In this document: positions 8,537-18,025 of the stretch, piece by piece | Layout: every line of letters starts with the position of its first letter | Position numbering within the stretch: the stretch's first letter is position 1 | DNA from: an uncultured Pseudanabaenaceae cyanobacterium | Lineage (GTDB): Bacteria; Cyanobacteriota; Cyanobacteriia; PCC-9006; JAAUQQ01 | Assembly: GCA_937949725.1 (NCBI GenBank) | Contig: CALECT010000008.1 | Span: forward strand, 1-43,575 | DNA: 43,575 nucleotides | Direction of reading: 5' to 3' | Notes under the pieces: generated by a model | What the model was told of the DNA's origin: nothing | The model's input: the letters and a program-made list of their open reading frames with translations, nothing else | The model's database searches: none | Position numbers and translations under genes: made by a program

Positions 8537-9268
8537 TCAAGCCACAATCCCTAGCAACTTCACCAGCAGCGGCACCAGAAGCGCAGTCATCCCCGCCGAA
8601 AGTGCCATGCCCAACCCCGCAAAGGCCCCCATTTCTGGACTGATTTGGAACGCCCGCGCCGTGCCAATGCCATGGGAAGCCACTCCAATAGCAATCCCCC
8701 GCACACTCGTATCGCGAATGCCCAGGCGATCGCAAATCCAGCCCCCCGTCACCGCGCCAATAATCCCCGTCGTCACCACTAGGACCGCCGTCAACGAAGG
8801 CAACCCACCAATGGCATCACTCACCCCCATGGCCACCGGAGCCGTGGCAGACTTGGGCGCAAGGGACAGCTGGCTAATGACACTTCCGCCCAGAAGCTTA
8901 GCGATGGCGATCGCACTCAAAGCCGCCGTACAAACACCCACCGTCACCGCCCCCATCACCGGCAACCAAATCGCCCGCAGCTTAGACAGCTGGCCATAGA
9001 GCGGAATCGCTAAAGCCACCGTGGCCGGGCCTAGGAGAAAGTGAACAAACTGTGCCCCCTCAAAATAGGTCGCGTAGTCCGTGTCAGTCATCAGCAGAAG
9101 TGCAATTAATAGACCCACCGCGATCGCAACAGGATTCGCCAAGGGATGGCCACCAGAGAGGCGATGGAGCGATCGCGCCACCTGATAGGCCAGCAACGTC
9201 AGGGTCAAATGGAGCAGCGGCGACTCCGACAGATAAACCCAAAGCTCAAACAGTTCACTGTCATTCAT
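8537..9268 (-). CDS. lrgB: LrgB/CidB family membrane protein
   Basis: A 243-aa polytopic membrane protein with seven or more hydrophobic segments and the LrgB core: FLLGPATVALAIPLYGQ, LAPKSATAPVAMGVSDAIGG and the C-terminal GIATGVASHGIGTARAF-like stretch (here IAIGVASHGIGTARA). I start it at ATG 9268, whose ATGA overlaps the lrgA stop. That is a four-base translational coupling; a nine-codon longer frame would run into lrgA. Family knowledge: LrgA/LrgB homologues in plants (PLGG1, a fusion of both) export glycolate/glycerate from plastids, and bacterial pairs are linked to pyruvate transport and lysis control. A photorespiratory carboxylate transporter is therefore a reasonable guess in a cyanobacterium, but it is an inference. 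Confidence 0.9.
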   Translation of the reverse strand: MNDSELFELWVYLSESPLLHLTLTLLAYQVARSLHRLSGGHPLANPVAIAVGLLIALLLMTDTDYATYFEGAQFVHFLLGPATVALAIPLYGQLSKLRAIWLPVMGAVTVGVCTAALSAIAIAKLLGGSVISQLSLAPKSATAPVAMGVSDAIGGLPSLTAVLVVTTGIIGAVTGGWICDRLGIRDTSVRGIAIGVASHGIGTARAFQISPEMGAFAGLGMALSAGMTALLVPLLVKLLGIVA

Positions 9269-9744
9269 GACTGGCCCTCTCCGGTGACAACCCAACCAGC
9301 ACGCAGCTTAGAGCGCTGATGACGAGCCTGGACCTGAAGCAACCGACTCAAACTCCAAGCCGTGATGGCCAGCGTCACCACCGTGCCCAACACCAGCGCC
9401 GTCAACAACGGCAGCCACTCAGCTCCCAAACGCTGAAAATGCAGAATCACCCCCACCCCTGCTGGAATAAATAGCAGGGATAGATGACTGAGCAACGTCG
9501 TGGCTGCCGCATCCAGCTCAGGCCAGGAACGGCCCCGCAGCATCAACGTCCCCAACAATGCAAACATGCCCACCACAGGGCCAGGCAACGGCAAGTCTGT
9601 CACCCGGACCAGGACCTCACCCACTAGTTCAAACACCAACAGCAGCAGCAATGTATTAATCACTTCGCACCTCCATGGCTCAGGGATGAGCGACTTGTCG
9701 CTTGGAGCCATCATTCCCCAAACATCCTCCCAAATCCGTTGCAT
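9265..9744 (-). CDS. lrgA: LrgA/CidA family membrane protein
   Basis: 159 aa with about four transmembrane helices. The LrgA signature is visible: TLLLLLVFELVGEVLV, then LPLPGPVVGMFALLGTLMLRG, then LSLLFIPAGVGVILH. The first 27 or so residues before the first helix are unusual for the family. Two adjacent ATGs at 9714 and 9711, or a GTG at the VINTLL position, are alternative starts, so the N-terminus is uncertain. It overlaps lrgB by four bases (ATGA), and the two should act as one transporter complex. It is divergently transcribed from the PsiE-like gene across a 256-base spacer. Confidence 0.88.
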   Translation of the reverse strand: MQRIWEDVWGMMAPSDKSLIPEPWRCEVINTLLLLLVFELVGEVLVRVTDLPLPGPVVGMFALLGTLMLRGRSWPELDAAATTLLSHLSLLFIPAGVGVILHFQRLGAEWLPLLTALVLGTVVTLAITAWSLSRLLQVQARHQRSKLRAGWVVTGEGQS

Positions 9745-10000
9745 CAGCTGCGGTTTTACCCCTTGGCTTATAAATCTTTCCTTGGATTAACTGCTGGTAA
9801 CCTCTATGGTTTATTCCAAAACTTCGGTCTTACAAAACCTCGGAGAAACGAGCCAGGCATTGAATTCTAAGCAATTTTGCCTATCGCCGGACCACTCCAC
9901 TTTCCCAAACTGATCCAGCCCACAGCCCACCTGGGGCCAAGCCCTGTAACACCTCAATCCGATAGATTTAAAGGCAGTCCTTTAGCTCGGTTGCCTCACC

Positions 10001-10465
10001 ATGCCCAGACAGCGTCGCCCTATTCGAACCCTGCAACGCCTGGGAAGCGACAAGGCCTTTCGCAGTGGCATTAGTAGCTTTGAGAGCTTCATCTCAAAAG
10101 TACTGGCGATCGCCATGATCATTGTCATCCTAGTTTCCATTTGGGATCTAGGGCTCGTCCTATTTGACAGCGTCATCCAAAAGCCAGCGCCCTTCCTCAA
10201 CAAAACCCTTCTCGAAATTTTTGGCCTCTTCCTAACCGTTCTAATTGCCTTGGAGCTGCTGCAAAATATCACAGCCTATCTCCAGGACCATAAAGTCCAG
10301 TTAGAACTAGTGGTTGTCACTTCCCTCACCGCAGTTGCTCGCAAGATCATTTTGCTCGACCTAGACAAGGTCACTGGCACGGAGCTAATAGGCCTTGCCA
10401 TTGCCGTATTAACGCTCTCGCTCAGCTACGGCATAATCAAGATCACCAGCGGGAAAGACCACTAA
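10001..10465 (+). CDS. PsiE-like (phosphate-starvation-inducible family) membrane protein
   Basis: A 154-aa protein with a basic N-terminus and four hydrophobic helices (about 30-52, 67-85, 98-118 and 126-146). The sequence between and within helices (LEIFGLFLTVLIALELLQNITAY, LVVVTSLTAVARKIILLD) matches the PsiE family (PF06146), whose biochemical function is unknown. It is divergent from lrgA and convergent with the large membrane-anchored gene at 10613. No Pho box was identified in the short upstream region, so phosphate control should not be assumed from the family name. Confidence 0.8.
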   Translation: MPRQRRPIRTLQRLGSDKAFRSGISSFESFISKVLAIAMIIVILVSIWDLGLVLFDSVIQKPAPFLNKTLLEIFGLFLTVLIALELLQNITAYLQDHKVQLELVVVTSLTAVARKIILLDLDKVTGTELIGLAIAVLTLSLSYGIIKITSGKDH

Positions 10466-10568
10466 TTTTCAAAGCCTGTGTCTCTGACTCTAATGTCTGT
10501 CACTCAACCCCAGAAGCTTACAGCCGTCCCTTGCAACAAATTCTGCCTTCAATAAGAGCATGAGGGGT

Positions 10569-10596
10569 TGATATCTAAACCTCTGTTCAGATATCA
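10569..10596. terminator. Hairpin between convergent genes
   Basis: Perfect 8-base arms TGATATCT / AGATATCA with a 12-base loop in the 147-base gap between the PsiE-like gene and the leftward gene ending at 10613. A bidirectional terminator is the likeliest role. The stem is AT-rich and there is no clear T tract, so this is tentative. Confidence 0.4.
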
Positions 10597-10612
10597 CTGC
10601 TGCCCAGGAATG

Positions 10613-12403
10613 CTAAAACAACTTCAGCTCATCTCCAGCTACCGAGTTCATATTGGCAGCAGGACGCAGCTGCTGATAGCGCAGTGAGCCATTCGTAACA
10701 ACCACCTGATTAATGGCCTTAGCCTGACAACTCGACAAAATCTCCTGGGCAACCGAGGCAGCCGTTTGGTCAAACTGTTGCTGGGGCATTTGCAGCAACG
10801 CTTGATTCTGCAGATTCACCTGGAGCGTTTGGGTCACCTGATTGAGAGTCGCATAGGCATGGGGCTGGGCAGCGGTATTGAAGCTATTCACGCATTGCTC
10901 ATGATTCGTTGTCATCATGAGGGGAGGAGCGACAGAATCAACTTGACCCGCTACCGGAGAATTGGAACGAGCATTGATCTGCTCACGGTTCATCATGTTA
11001 TTCAGTAACGAAAAGCCAGACCCTAGGGCAAACATCACCCCAGCCACCATGGCTAGGCCGGCCTTCGTCTCCAAAGCTCGCTGCTTCGATGAAACAATCT
11101 CGCGAACCATCCGCACCGGAATATCCCTCGGCATCGCATTTCGCAGATGATAGGGTGCTTCTAGCTCGATGCTAAAGTGTTCCCGAGTTCGACCGTAGTG
11201 AAACCGCAGCGCATCATTGCAAATCTCGACTTTGTGAACCCAACTCCAGGGCACCATCCAGACCTGTAGGCCCGGACGATTACTACGCGAGCTTCCGGAA
11301 GAATTGCGGCGACTGGGCTGGGAGAGGGCAATTACGCGCTGATCCGTGAAAATTAGGCCACAACCGCGATCGCGTTTACGCGCCGGCACTAAGTCCATCA
11401 AACATTCGTTTTCAGCCAGTGTATCCTCAAGATAGTGAGACAGCGTTCCAATGGTGTAATGCTGACGCTGCTTTGCCAAAGTATGGAGACGAGGATCATC
11501 CTTCACCGTCTGGGCAAACCAGCTACTCTGTTCTGTAATAAATGACCGATAGCGATCGTAGCCCGTCAGAGACGCTAAAGTCTGAGTTGCCGCCTGGGCC
11601 TTCGATTGCTCTCCCTGGGGGCTCGCTTTCAGTCCGATAGTCGCTTTTCCCTTACGTTCGACTTGGACTCCAGCAGGATTCTGAGCAGCTTGAATCGAAA
11701 GCTGCGGCGAAGACAGAGAAGAGGGCTCATCAACTATTACAGTTGCATCTTGCCGAGTCTGGGTTTGAGCAATGCGTGGAAAATGCTCGAGAGGAAGGGA
11801 GACTGCTGCTGCACCCTCTTCCGGTAACTCCAATGCCCAAGGATCGTCAAGATCGAGGGAATACTCATCTCTCTCAAGTTCGAGCGCTAGCTCAGAGACT
11901 TGAGGCTCAGAATCAAGACTATTATCAGTAGACTCAGTTTCTCGGACAATCGAGGCAGTAGCAGTAACTGCCGCCGCAGAATAGCGATCGCGCTCGGCCT
12001 CACAGGCCATGCGAGAAGCCTCCACCCCAGCCAGACCAAATGCCTCAGGCGACAGCGCAGCCCGGCGGGAGAAGTAGCCATCCAGGTCAATAACACTCAT
12101 CCAGCCCGGCGACTCTAGAACTGAATCCCCTTTCTCTGTAGAGATTTCAGCCATAGCGCAATGGCCATACAGCTTCACCGCTTCAAGGCCTGCCGTATCA
12201 GAACGTTTCAGCTCAGCCTCCACCATCATCATGGCCAAGAGCGGATCTGGGCAAACAGCTCCAGTCATATCAACAACCAGGGAGTCACCTTCGCGAGCCA
12301 CTAGAACAGTCCAGCCCTGGCACTCAACTGCTGCCTGAATTTGCTTCGTTAGCGCCGCCAAAGTTATCGGTCGAGCCTGAACTGCTAATGCCTGTCTCGC
12401 CAT
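10613..12403 (-). CDS. Large membrane-anchored cyanobacterial protein with PH-like region, unknown function
   Basis: A 596-aa protein with a mosaic layout. Residues 10-110 form an alpha/beta domain (ALTKQIQAAVECQGWTVLV...AVKLYGH). It resembles a short domain I recall from many cyanobacterial proteins, which pairs a TKQIQ...GDxLxV start with a VKVYGR-type end. Residues 130-310 are low complexity (Glu/Ser/Ala rich, probably disordered). Residues 340-430 look like a bacterial PH-like domain (GCGLIFTDQRVIALS, then VPWSWVHKVEI, LRFHYGR). A single transmembrane helix lies at about 440-460 (AGLAMVAGVMFALGSGFSLL), and an extracytoplasmic tail of about 130 residues is rich in Gln/Asn. Function unknown. 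The order suggests a cytoplasmic sensory/adapter part tethered to the membrane. Confidence 0.8.
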   Translation of the reverse strand: MARQALAVQARPITLAALTKQIQAAVECQGWTVLVAREGDSLVVDMTGAVCPDPLLAMMMVEAELKRSDTAGLEAVKLYGHCAMAEISTEKGDSVLESPGWMSVIDLDGYFSRRAALSPEAFGLAGVEASRMACEAERDRYSAAAVTATASIVRETESTDNSLDSEPQVSELALELERDEYSLDLDDPWALELPEEGAAAVSLPLEHFPRIAQTQTRQDATVIVDEPSSLSSPQLSIQAAQNPAGVQVERKGKATIGLKASPQGEQSKAQAATQTLASLTGYDRYRSFITEQSSWFAQTVKDDPRLHTLAKQRQHYTIGTLSHYLEDTLAENECLMDLVPARKRDRGCGLIFTDQRVIALSQPSRRNSSGSSRSNRPGLQVWMVPWSWVHKVEICNDALRFHYGRTREHFSIELEAPYHLRNAMPRDIPVRMVREIVSSKQRALETKAGLAMVAGVMFALGSGFSLLNNMMNREQINARSNSPVAGQVDSVAPPLMMTTNHEQCVNSFNTAAQPHAYATLNQVTQTLQVNLQNQALLQMPQQQFDQTAASVAQEILSSCQAKAINQVVVTNGSLRYQQLRPAANMNSVAGDELKLF

Positions 12404-12631
12404 ATTCCGAAGTCACCAGAAACACACCGACTCACCTGAAATGCTGAAAGACCTAGGGAAAATAGAGCTAAACCCTAAGTAATCATCAATAATCAAGCTC
12501 CATCAACCTCCTAGTAAATTCATGGATGAACCGGAGATTTTATACATAAGAAGGTAACACTCGGAGGAAATTTACACATATCCTCTCGGGAAAATTACTC
12601 AGTCCTATAGATGTGATTCCTAATCCTTTAT

Positions 12632-14140
12632 CTATAAACGGCAAGCTTTACGATTGGCATCGTTCTGGGGCTGTTGCCACGAATAGGCAAAGTGACTCAC
12701 CGTATTGACCTGGGCTGAAGTGGATTGCAGTGCCACCATTTGCACTTCCAAGCTGGGACGATTGCCGTAGGACTTACCCCAGGAGCCTGCTAAGGCTGGC
12801 TGGACCTTGACCCCCGCAGGAGAATTGTTCAGCACTCGCTTAACTTCATCCACGATGCAGCTCGCCAACCCACAGTCTGCATAGGCCATGGGATGCCATT
12901 CCAAGCGGGGGGAGAAACGCTCCCAGGGCTGGAGACGCGAGTCAAAGCCCTGTTGACCCACCGTTTTATTGGCACTGGGGAAAAAGACTGCTCCCGCCGG
13001 GATTCCGCTCTCTTCAGCAGGCTTCACCGCGGTATCTAAAAAGTCCACAACCCCTTGATAGGCATGGGCTACGCTGAGCAACCATAGATCCTGCTGGAGT
13101 CGCTGCTGACGCTGCTTAATCGCTTTTTTATCTAGCTTTGGAGGAATACGACCCTGCCACATCGGCCCACTTTCACCGGGATATTTCTTCATCACCTGCT
13201 GCAAATCACCCGTATCCACATAACCCCGATTGAGGAAGCGGCGAATCATTTCTCGCCCCTGATTATTAGTCGCTCGGCGAATCAAAGCTTCTTTAGATGA
13301 AGGGCTATAGACCAATAAGTCTTTGACATTGCCTGCCACAGAAGCAGCGCCACTGCCTCTGGGATAACGAATGTAGTCGAATAGAATCCCATCGGGACGG
13401 CGCTCTACCACTTCCCGAACCAGATTGGAATAGTCGCGAATCACTTCTCGATTGTAGGGATCGACAAATGCCTGGGGACCGTCAGCCACCAGCTCCAGAC
13501 TAGTTTGTCCCTTGCCATTACGAGCCAAAGAAGACCCTCGGCTAGCGGTATAGGACTCACCAAAATTCATGCTGTACATCCAGGCATAGACTTTGAGGCC
13601 TCGCTTCCGCCCCTTCTCAATCGCCTGGGCAAGCAAATCCGTATCGGCATAGTCGCGGTTGTTCACCACCGAAGGCCAAGGAGTGCTGTTGTCACTCAAA
13701 GGCAGTAAAGCCTTTCCGCTATAAAACGTCTCTACATAAACCTGGTTGTAGCCTTGGTTCACAGCTTGGTCTAGAACCTGTTCTAAGACACCGGGCTTGA
13801 TATCACAGGGGTAAAGCCTCACCCAGAGAGCCTGATTCTTGGGCCAGTTGCGGCGGCGGCATTCCGACAGCTTCTGACGATGCTCGTCCACTAGTTTCTC
13901 GTAGCGCTTGCGAGACTTACTATTGCCCTCAGCAGCTTCACGCAGTAGTTCGCTCTTGCGGCTAACAGCCTCGGCTTCCTGCTGGCAAGCCAGGGGATCT
14001 CGACTCTGGGCCAGGGCGGGTTGCATCAAGCCAAAATTGGCCAGTCCCAGGGCAATACTGAGGGCTAAGGCCGGTTTACGAACCTTTTTGGGGCTGCGGG
14101 AATGCTCCCCTTGCAAGGCTGGAAACAGGGTAGATGACAT
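12632..14140 (-). CDS. Secreted glycosyl hydrolase-like protein (GHL10/DUF4015-type TIM barrel)
   Basis: 502 aa from ATG 14140 (MSSTLFPAL). This start is preferred over a 31-codon longer one because it precedes a signal peptide of about 45 residues with cleavage at ALAQS. A charged coiled segment (about 55-95) is followed by the barrel. Strands include QALWVRLYPC, QGYNQVYVETFYSGKAL, GLKVYAWMYSMNFG and the strand-plus-acid RRPDGILFDYIRYPRGS. The end is LEWHPMAYADC...VQPALAGSWG. This matches the GH10-like hydrolase family that is abundant in cyanobacteria and probably acts on cell-wall or envelope polysaccharide; no member's substrate can be assigned here. It lies 228 bases upstream of the 596-aa gene on the same strand. 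Confidence 0.85.
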   Translation of the reverse strand: MSSTLFPALQGEHSRSPKKVRKPALALSIALGLANFGLMQPALAQSRDPLACQQEAEAVSRKSELLREAAEGNSKSRKRYEKLVDEHRQKLSECRRRNWPKNQALWVRLYPCDIKPGVLEQVLDQAVNQGYNQVYVETFYSGKALLPLSDNSTPWPSVVNNRDYADTDLLAQAIEKGRKRGLKVYAWMYSMNFGESYTASRGSSLARNGKGQTSLELVADGPQAFVDPYNREVIRDYSNLVREVVERRPDGILFDYIRYPRGSGAASVAGNVKDLLVYSPSSKEALIRRATNNQGREMIRRFLNRGYVDTGDLQQVMKKYPGESGPMWQGRIPPKLDKKAIKQRQQRLQQDLWLLSVAHAYQGVVDFLDTAVKPAEESGIPAGAVFFPSANKTVGQQGFDSRLQPWERFSPRLEWHPMAYADCGLASCIVDEVKRVLNNSPAGVKVQPALAGSWGKSYGNRPSLEVQMVALQSTSAQVNTVSHFAYSWQQPQNDANRKACRL

Positions 14141-14689
14141 CAACGGCTTTGTCCCAACAGAGTAAACAAGAATGGGCCTATGAACTGAAGCGATCGCCTC
14201 AATCCTAGAGATATGGCACCGGTCACCCAACAAAGGCTATGCATAGCCTTTCAGACTGAAGGCCAGCCAGCGGTGACGTAACTCGCAATCATCCCAAGCA
14301 AATCAGGACGTTGCGACAAAAACGGTTAGCAATGGATTTCAATCACAGTCGGCCAGCATCCGAACAAAACAACCTTTGCAGAGCATCTTGCCCACAGGTG
14401 CTGCTTGAGCCTGGAGCTATAGCCTTGGCCAAATCCCTTAGTCCATCCACAAGCGGTCAAACCTAGAGATGGCAGGCAGTGATGGGGGGAGCAACGTCTT
14501 GAGCAAGTCAGGTCGTTGCTATCGGATTCATTAAGGTTAATGAAGATTAAACCGAATTCCATGCCAAAGGGAAAGCGGGCAGCATTAGCAACCCGCTTTC
14601 CCCACATGTATTTTTTATTGACCTCAGTGGGGTAAGAATGTTCCGATTTACCCCGATCCGTCAGCAGCAGCCATTGCATCTGGAGGAGA
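14141..14689. other. Intergenic region between ppc and the GH10-like gene
   Basis: 549 bases with one HIP1 site near 14187 and one strong inverted repeat (14569-14602, listed separately). It is 3-prime of ppc and upstream of the GH10-like gene, so it holds the latter's promoter. A 132-codon frame across it overlaps the end of ppc and looks like chance. Confidence 0.5.
14569..14602 (-). terminator. Strong hairpin downstream of ppc
   Basis: Perfect 11-base arms GGGAAAGCGGG / CCCGCTTTCCC with a 12-base loop, 88 bases past the ppc stop in its direction of transcription. A T-rich stretch lies on the side facing ppc rather than after the stem, so it is not a textbook intrinsic terminator. It could be a processing or RNA-stabilising 3-prime stem. 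Confidence 0.55.
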
Positions 14690-17600
14690 TCAACCGGTAT
14701 TACGCATCCCCGCAGCAATGCCATTGATCGTTAGCAAGGCACCCCGTAGTAGCTCACCTTTGCTGTAGCGGGAGCGCGCCATGCCCATGCGAGTCTGGGA
14801 TTTGTGTTGGCGCAGGCGCTTGAGCAGAGACACCTGTAGGAAACCCAGGGGCACAATGGTGCCGTTGCGCAGCTGAACCGATCGCTGGAGCGTTGGATCG
14901 CCATCTAGGAGACGCTCGTGGCGAGCAATGCTAAGGACCAGCTCGCGGGTGAGGGTGTATTCGTCCTCAATTTGATTGAAGACCTTGCGTAGGCGATCGC
15001 GGTCCTCGGGCTTAGACAGCTCATCCACGTAATGCTCGGCGATCTTCATGTCCACTTTGGAGAGGGTCATTTCCACCTTAGAAATCACCATCTTAAAGAA
15101 GGGCCATTTGTCGTAGAAGTAGCGCAGCAGCAATAGGTTGCGCTCAGGCCGCTCATCCACAAAGGACTTCAGCGCGCTGCCCACGCCATACCAAGCAGGC
15201 AAGAGAAAACGGCTCTGGGTCCAGCTAAACACCCAGGGAATCGCTCGTAGGCTGCTTAGATCCTTCTTGCCAGACTTGCGCCGGGCAGGGCGAGAGCTGA
15301 TTTGCAGCTGACTAATTTCCTCAATGGGAGTCACCTGATGGAAGAAGTCCAGCAGATCAGGCTGTTCATAAATCAAGGAGCGGTAATGGTTACGAGACTG
15401 GACCGACAAGTTCTCCATAATGTCGTTCCAGGAGGCGATGTCATCAAAGCCACTATGGAGCAGGCTAGCCTGGATCACCGCAGTGGTGATTGTCTCTAGG
15501 TTGTAGAGCGCCAGCTCCGGCAGGGAGTACTTGGAAGCCAGGACTTCGCCCTGCTCAGTAATCTTGATGCGGCCATCAATGCTGCGACTGGGCTGAGCGA
15601 GGATCGCTTCGTAGGCTGGACCACCGCCACGCCCCACCGAACCGCCGCGACCATGGAAGATACGCAGGGCAACGCCATAGTTGTCGGAAATACGATGCAG
15701 TGCCTTCTGAGCCTTATGAATTTCCCAGTTACTGCTCAGGAAGCCAGAATCCTTGTTGCTATCGGAATAGCCCAGCATGACTTCCTGCAGCGGCAACCGC
15801 TCCGGGAACTCAGCCTTAGGTAACTCCTTGACCTCCTCAATGTCTGCTTCAGGAGATGGAATCTTAGAATGCTCATAGCCATCCTTAAGCAACGCAGAGT
15901 AGAGCGGCATGGAGAATAGAGCATCCATGACCTTAGGAGCCCGGCGCAAATCCTCCACCGTCTCGAACAGCGGCACGATCTGCAATCCGCCTTGGCCCGT
16001 GACAGGGTCATAAAGCCCAGCTTCCTGGGACAGCAGCAACACCTCCAGCATGTCGCTGACGTCTTGGCACATGCTGATGATGTAGGTCTTGCAAATCTCG
16101 GGGCCAAACTCAAGTTGGAGTTGACGCACCACGCGGAAGGTCTCGATCGTTTCCCGAGCTGTATCGGAGAACGGCAGTTCTGCGGGGGCAAGGGGTCTGC
16201 GGTTAGATAACTCCTTCACGAGCCAATCTACCCGTTCTGCCTCGTCCATTTCTCTATAGGGCTTGGGCAGGATTTGCAGATAGCTGGTGATCTCGTCAAT
16301 GGTGGCGGAATGGCGAGAGCTTTCCTGGCGAATGTCCAACAAGGCCAGGTTAAAGCCGTAGATTTCCACCTGGCAAATGAGGGTCTCCAACTCGTAGCAG
16401 TTGAGGCCCGTTGCCTCAACACTGCGTTGAATTAGCCGCAGCTCTTCCAAGAATTCAGCCCCGGAGTGATAGATCATCTCCGATTGGGATTCAGCCAGAT
16501 CATGATCTAGCACATCTAGCTTATGGACAATCTTGTTGCGAGCCAGGGTGTTCTTGAGCCGCTGCTTGATGTAAGCCAGCTTGAGACGATAGGGCTCCTG
16601 ACGGTAACGAATGGCGAGGTTTTCATAAACCTCAGGCATGTCAGCCTGCTCATTTTCGAGAGATTCCAGTAGCTCTGGCAGTACCTCGCTCCAGTGGAGG
16701 GACTGACTTAGTAGATTTTGTAGCTGGCGCACGCCATTCAGGTACTTGTCCAGAACAATACCGCGCTGGTAGCAAGCCGTTTGCCAGGTGACCTGGGGCG
16801 TGACCGAGGGGTTGCCATCGCGATCGCTGCCTACCCAGGAACCAAACCGACAGAAGTTCTGATGGGGCACCGTCAAGGATTTAAACGCATCACCCAGGGC
16901 TCCCTGACAGCGCAGGTAGAGTTGGGGAATCACATCAAACAAAACTTCCTGGAAATAGTGGAGCGTGTAGTCCACTTCATCCAGAACGGTAGGTTTGAAC
17001 TGGTGTAGCTCATCAGTCCGCCACCAGAGCCGAATCTCCTCGGTCATTTGACGGCGCAACTGATCCACCTCCCAAGACTTCCCAGGGTTGATTACCCCTT
17101 GGTATTCCAGCTGGTCAAGCTTGCGCAGAATACCAACAATCCGCCGCTGCTTATCGCGAATGGTGTGGCGCACAATCTCAGTGGGATGCGCCGTAAACAC
17201 CAAGCGAATATCCAGCTGCTCCAGCATGCTCTGAATTTGCTGGGGGGGGACATTGAGCTGCTTCAGCTTGGGGAACAGGCTGCGGAAGGTTTCGGGCTGG
17301 CTCGCAGGAGGACGGCGGTCAGTTTTGCCCTGCTGGTTCATCCAGCTTTCATCCGACTCAAAATCAGCCGTGTCCCGAGCCGCCTCAGAAATAGGGTAGT
17401 AGCGCTCTAGCAGTGAATCGTTCTCGCTAGGGGCCTGGGCATCAGCCTGCTCGTAGGCATCGCGATGCTGCTGTTGCTCGTAATGCTGCTCAACGATATT
17501 AATCAGCTGAAAATAGAGTGCAAAAGCACGGGCAGAGCGAATCGCGCTATCTAAATCAAGCTTCTCCACCACATGGAGCAAATCTTGCTCCACCGCCTCA

Positions 17601-17833
17601 GCTTGGCCTTCTGGCGAGCTAAGGTCTCGAAGCTGAGTCAATAAATCAATCAGCTCTTGGCCGCATTCCTGCCGCAAAACCGCTTCCCACTGGTCCTCCA
17701 CAAACTTAAGGCGGTGGCGCAGAGCCAGATCGTTAGCGGAAGTGGCGTTAGGAGTCACGGAAGATTCTGACGGAGTGGAATTAAGCAGGTCGAGGTTAGA
17801 CGCGCCGTCCGGCGATTGCAGACTGGGGCTCAT
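14690..17833 (-). CDS. ppc: Phosphoenolpyruvate carboxylase
   Basis: A 1047-aa protein with the typical bacterial/cyanobacterial length and an added N-terminal tail of about 40 Ser/Thr/Asn-rich residues. Catalytic landmarks are [17 protein letters not shown] near residue 214 (active-site His), [32 protein letters not shown] near 688, and the mobile-loop motif [14 protein letters not shown] near 725. The invariant C-terminal MRNTG is present. It fixes bicarbonate onto phosphoenolpyruvate to give oxaloacetate (anaplerosis), as a cytoplasmic homotetramer with allosteric control. A long linker (about 110-195, Gln/Asp/Glu rich) separates the first helices from the core, as seen in cyanobacterial enzymes. 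Its own promoter should lie in the 192-base spacer to the flippase gene. Confidence 0.98.
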   Translation of the reverse strand: MSPSLQSPDGASNLDLLNSTPSESSVTPNATSANDLALRHRLKFVEDQWEAVLRQECGQELIDLLTQLRDLSSPEGQAEAVEQDLLHVVEKLDLDSAIRSARAFALYFQLINIVEQHYEQQQHRDAYEQADAQAPSENDSLLERYYPISEAARDTADFESDESWMNQQGKTDRRPPASQPETFRSLFPKLKQLNVPPQQIQSMLEQLDIRLVFTAHPTEIVRHTIRDKQRRIVGILRKLDQLEYQGVINPGKSWEVDQLRRQMTEEIRLWWRTDELHQFKPTVLDEVDYTLHYFQEVLFDVIPQLYLRCQGALGDAFKSLTVPHQNFCRFGSWVGSDRDGNPSVTPQVTWQTACYQRGIVLDKYLNGVRQLQNLLSQSLHWSEVLPELLESLENEQADMPEVYENLAIRYRQEPYRLKLAYIKQRLKNTLARNKIVHKLDVLDHDLAESQSEMIYHSGAEFLEELRLIQRSVEATGLNCYELETLICQVEIYGFNLALLDIRQESSRHSATIDEITSYLQILPKPYREMDEAERVDWLVKELSNRRPLAPAELPFSDTARETIETFRVVRQLQLEFGPEICKTYIISMCQDVSDMLEVLLLSQEAGLYDPVTGQGGLQIVPLFETVEDLRRAPKVMDALFSMPLYSALLKDGYEHSKIPSPEADIEEVKELPKAEFPERLPLQEVMLGYSDSNKDSGFLSSNWEIHKAQKALHRISDNYGVALRIFHGRGGSVGRGGGPAYEAILAQPSRSIDGRIKITEQGEVLASKYSLPELALYNLETITTAVIQASLLHSGFDDIASWNDIMENLSVQSRNHYRSLIYEQPDLLDFFHQVTPIEEISQLQISSRPARRKSGKKDLSSLRAIPWVFSWTQSRFLLPAWYGVGSALKSFVDERPERNLLLLRYFYDKWPFFKMVISKVEMTLSKVDMKIAEHYVDELSKPEDRDRLRKVFNQIEDEYTLTRELVLSIARHERLLDGDPTLQRSVQLRNGTIVPLGFLQVSLLKRLRQHKSQTRMGMARSRYSKGELLRGALLTINGIAAGMRNTG

Positions 17834-18025
17834 TGCAGCGGACTCTATCTGACGATTACCTATTGATTTTAAGGGATGGCCTGCGGTGAAAACTGCCGAA
17901 GTGGAGAATTCGTAGGATGTCTATGGTTGACCCAGGGAAAATGCCAGGCAGGCATATCAGCTAATCCAATACCTGTCAGCATCGGTTGATACGTTGAATG
18001 TGAGCCAATCTTTAGCAGGAGCAGA

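Noticed and set aside
14326..14724. 132-codon leftward frame after ppc
   Set aside because: It overlaps the conserved ppc C-terminus in another frame, contains the strong hairpin and shows no domain or ribosome-binding site.
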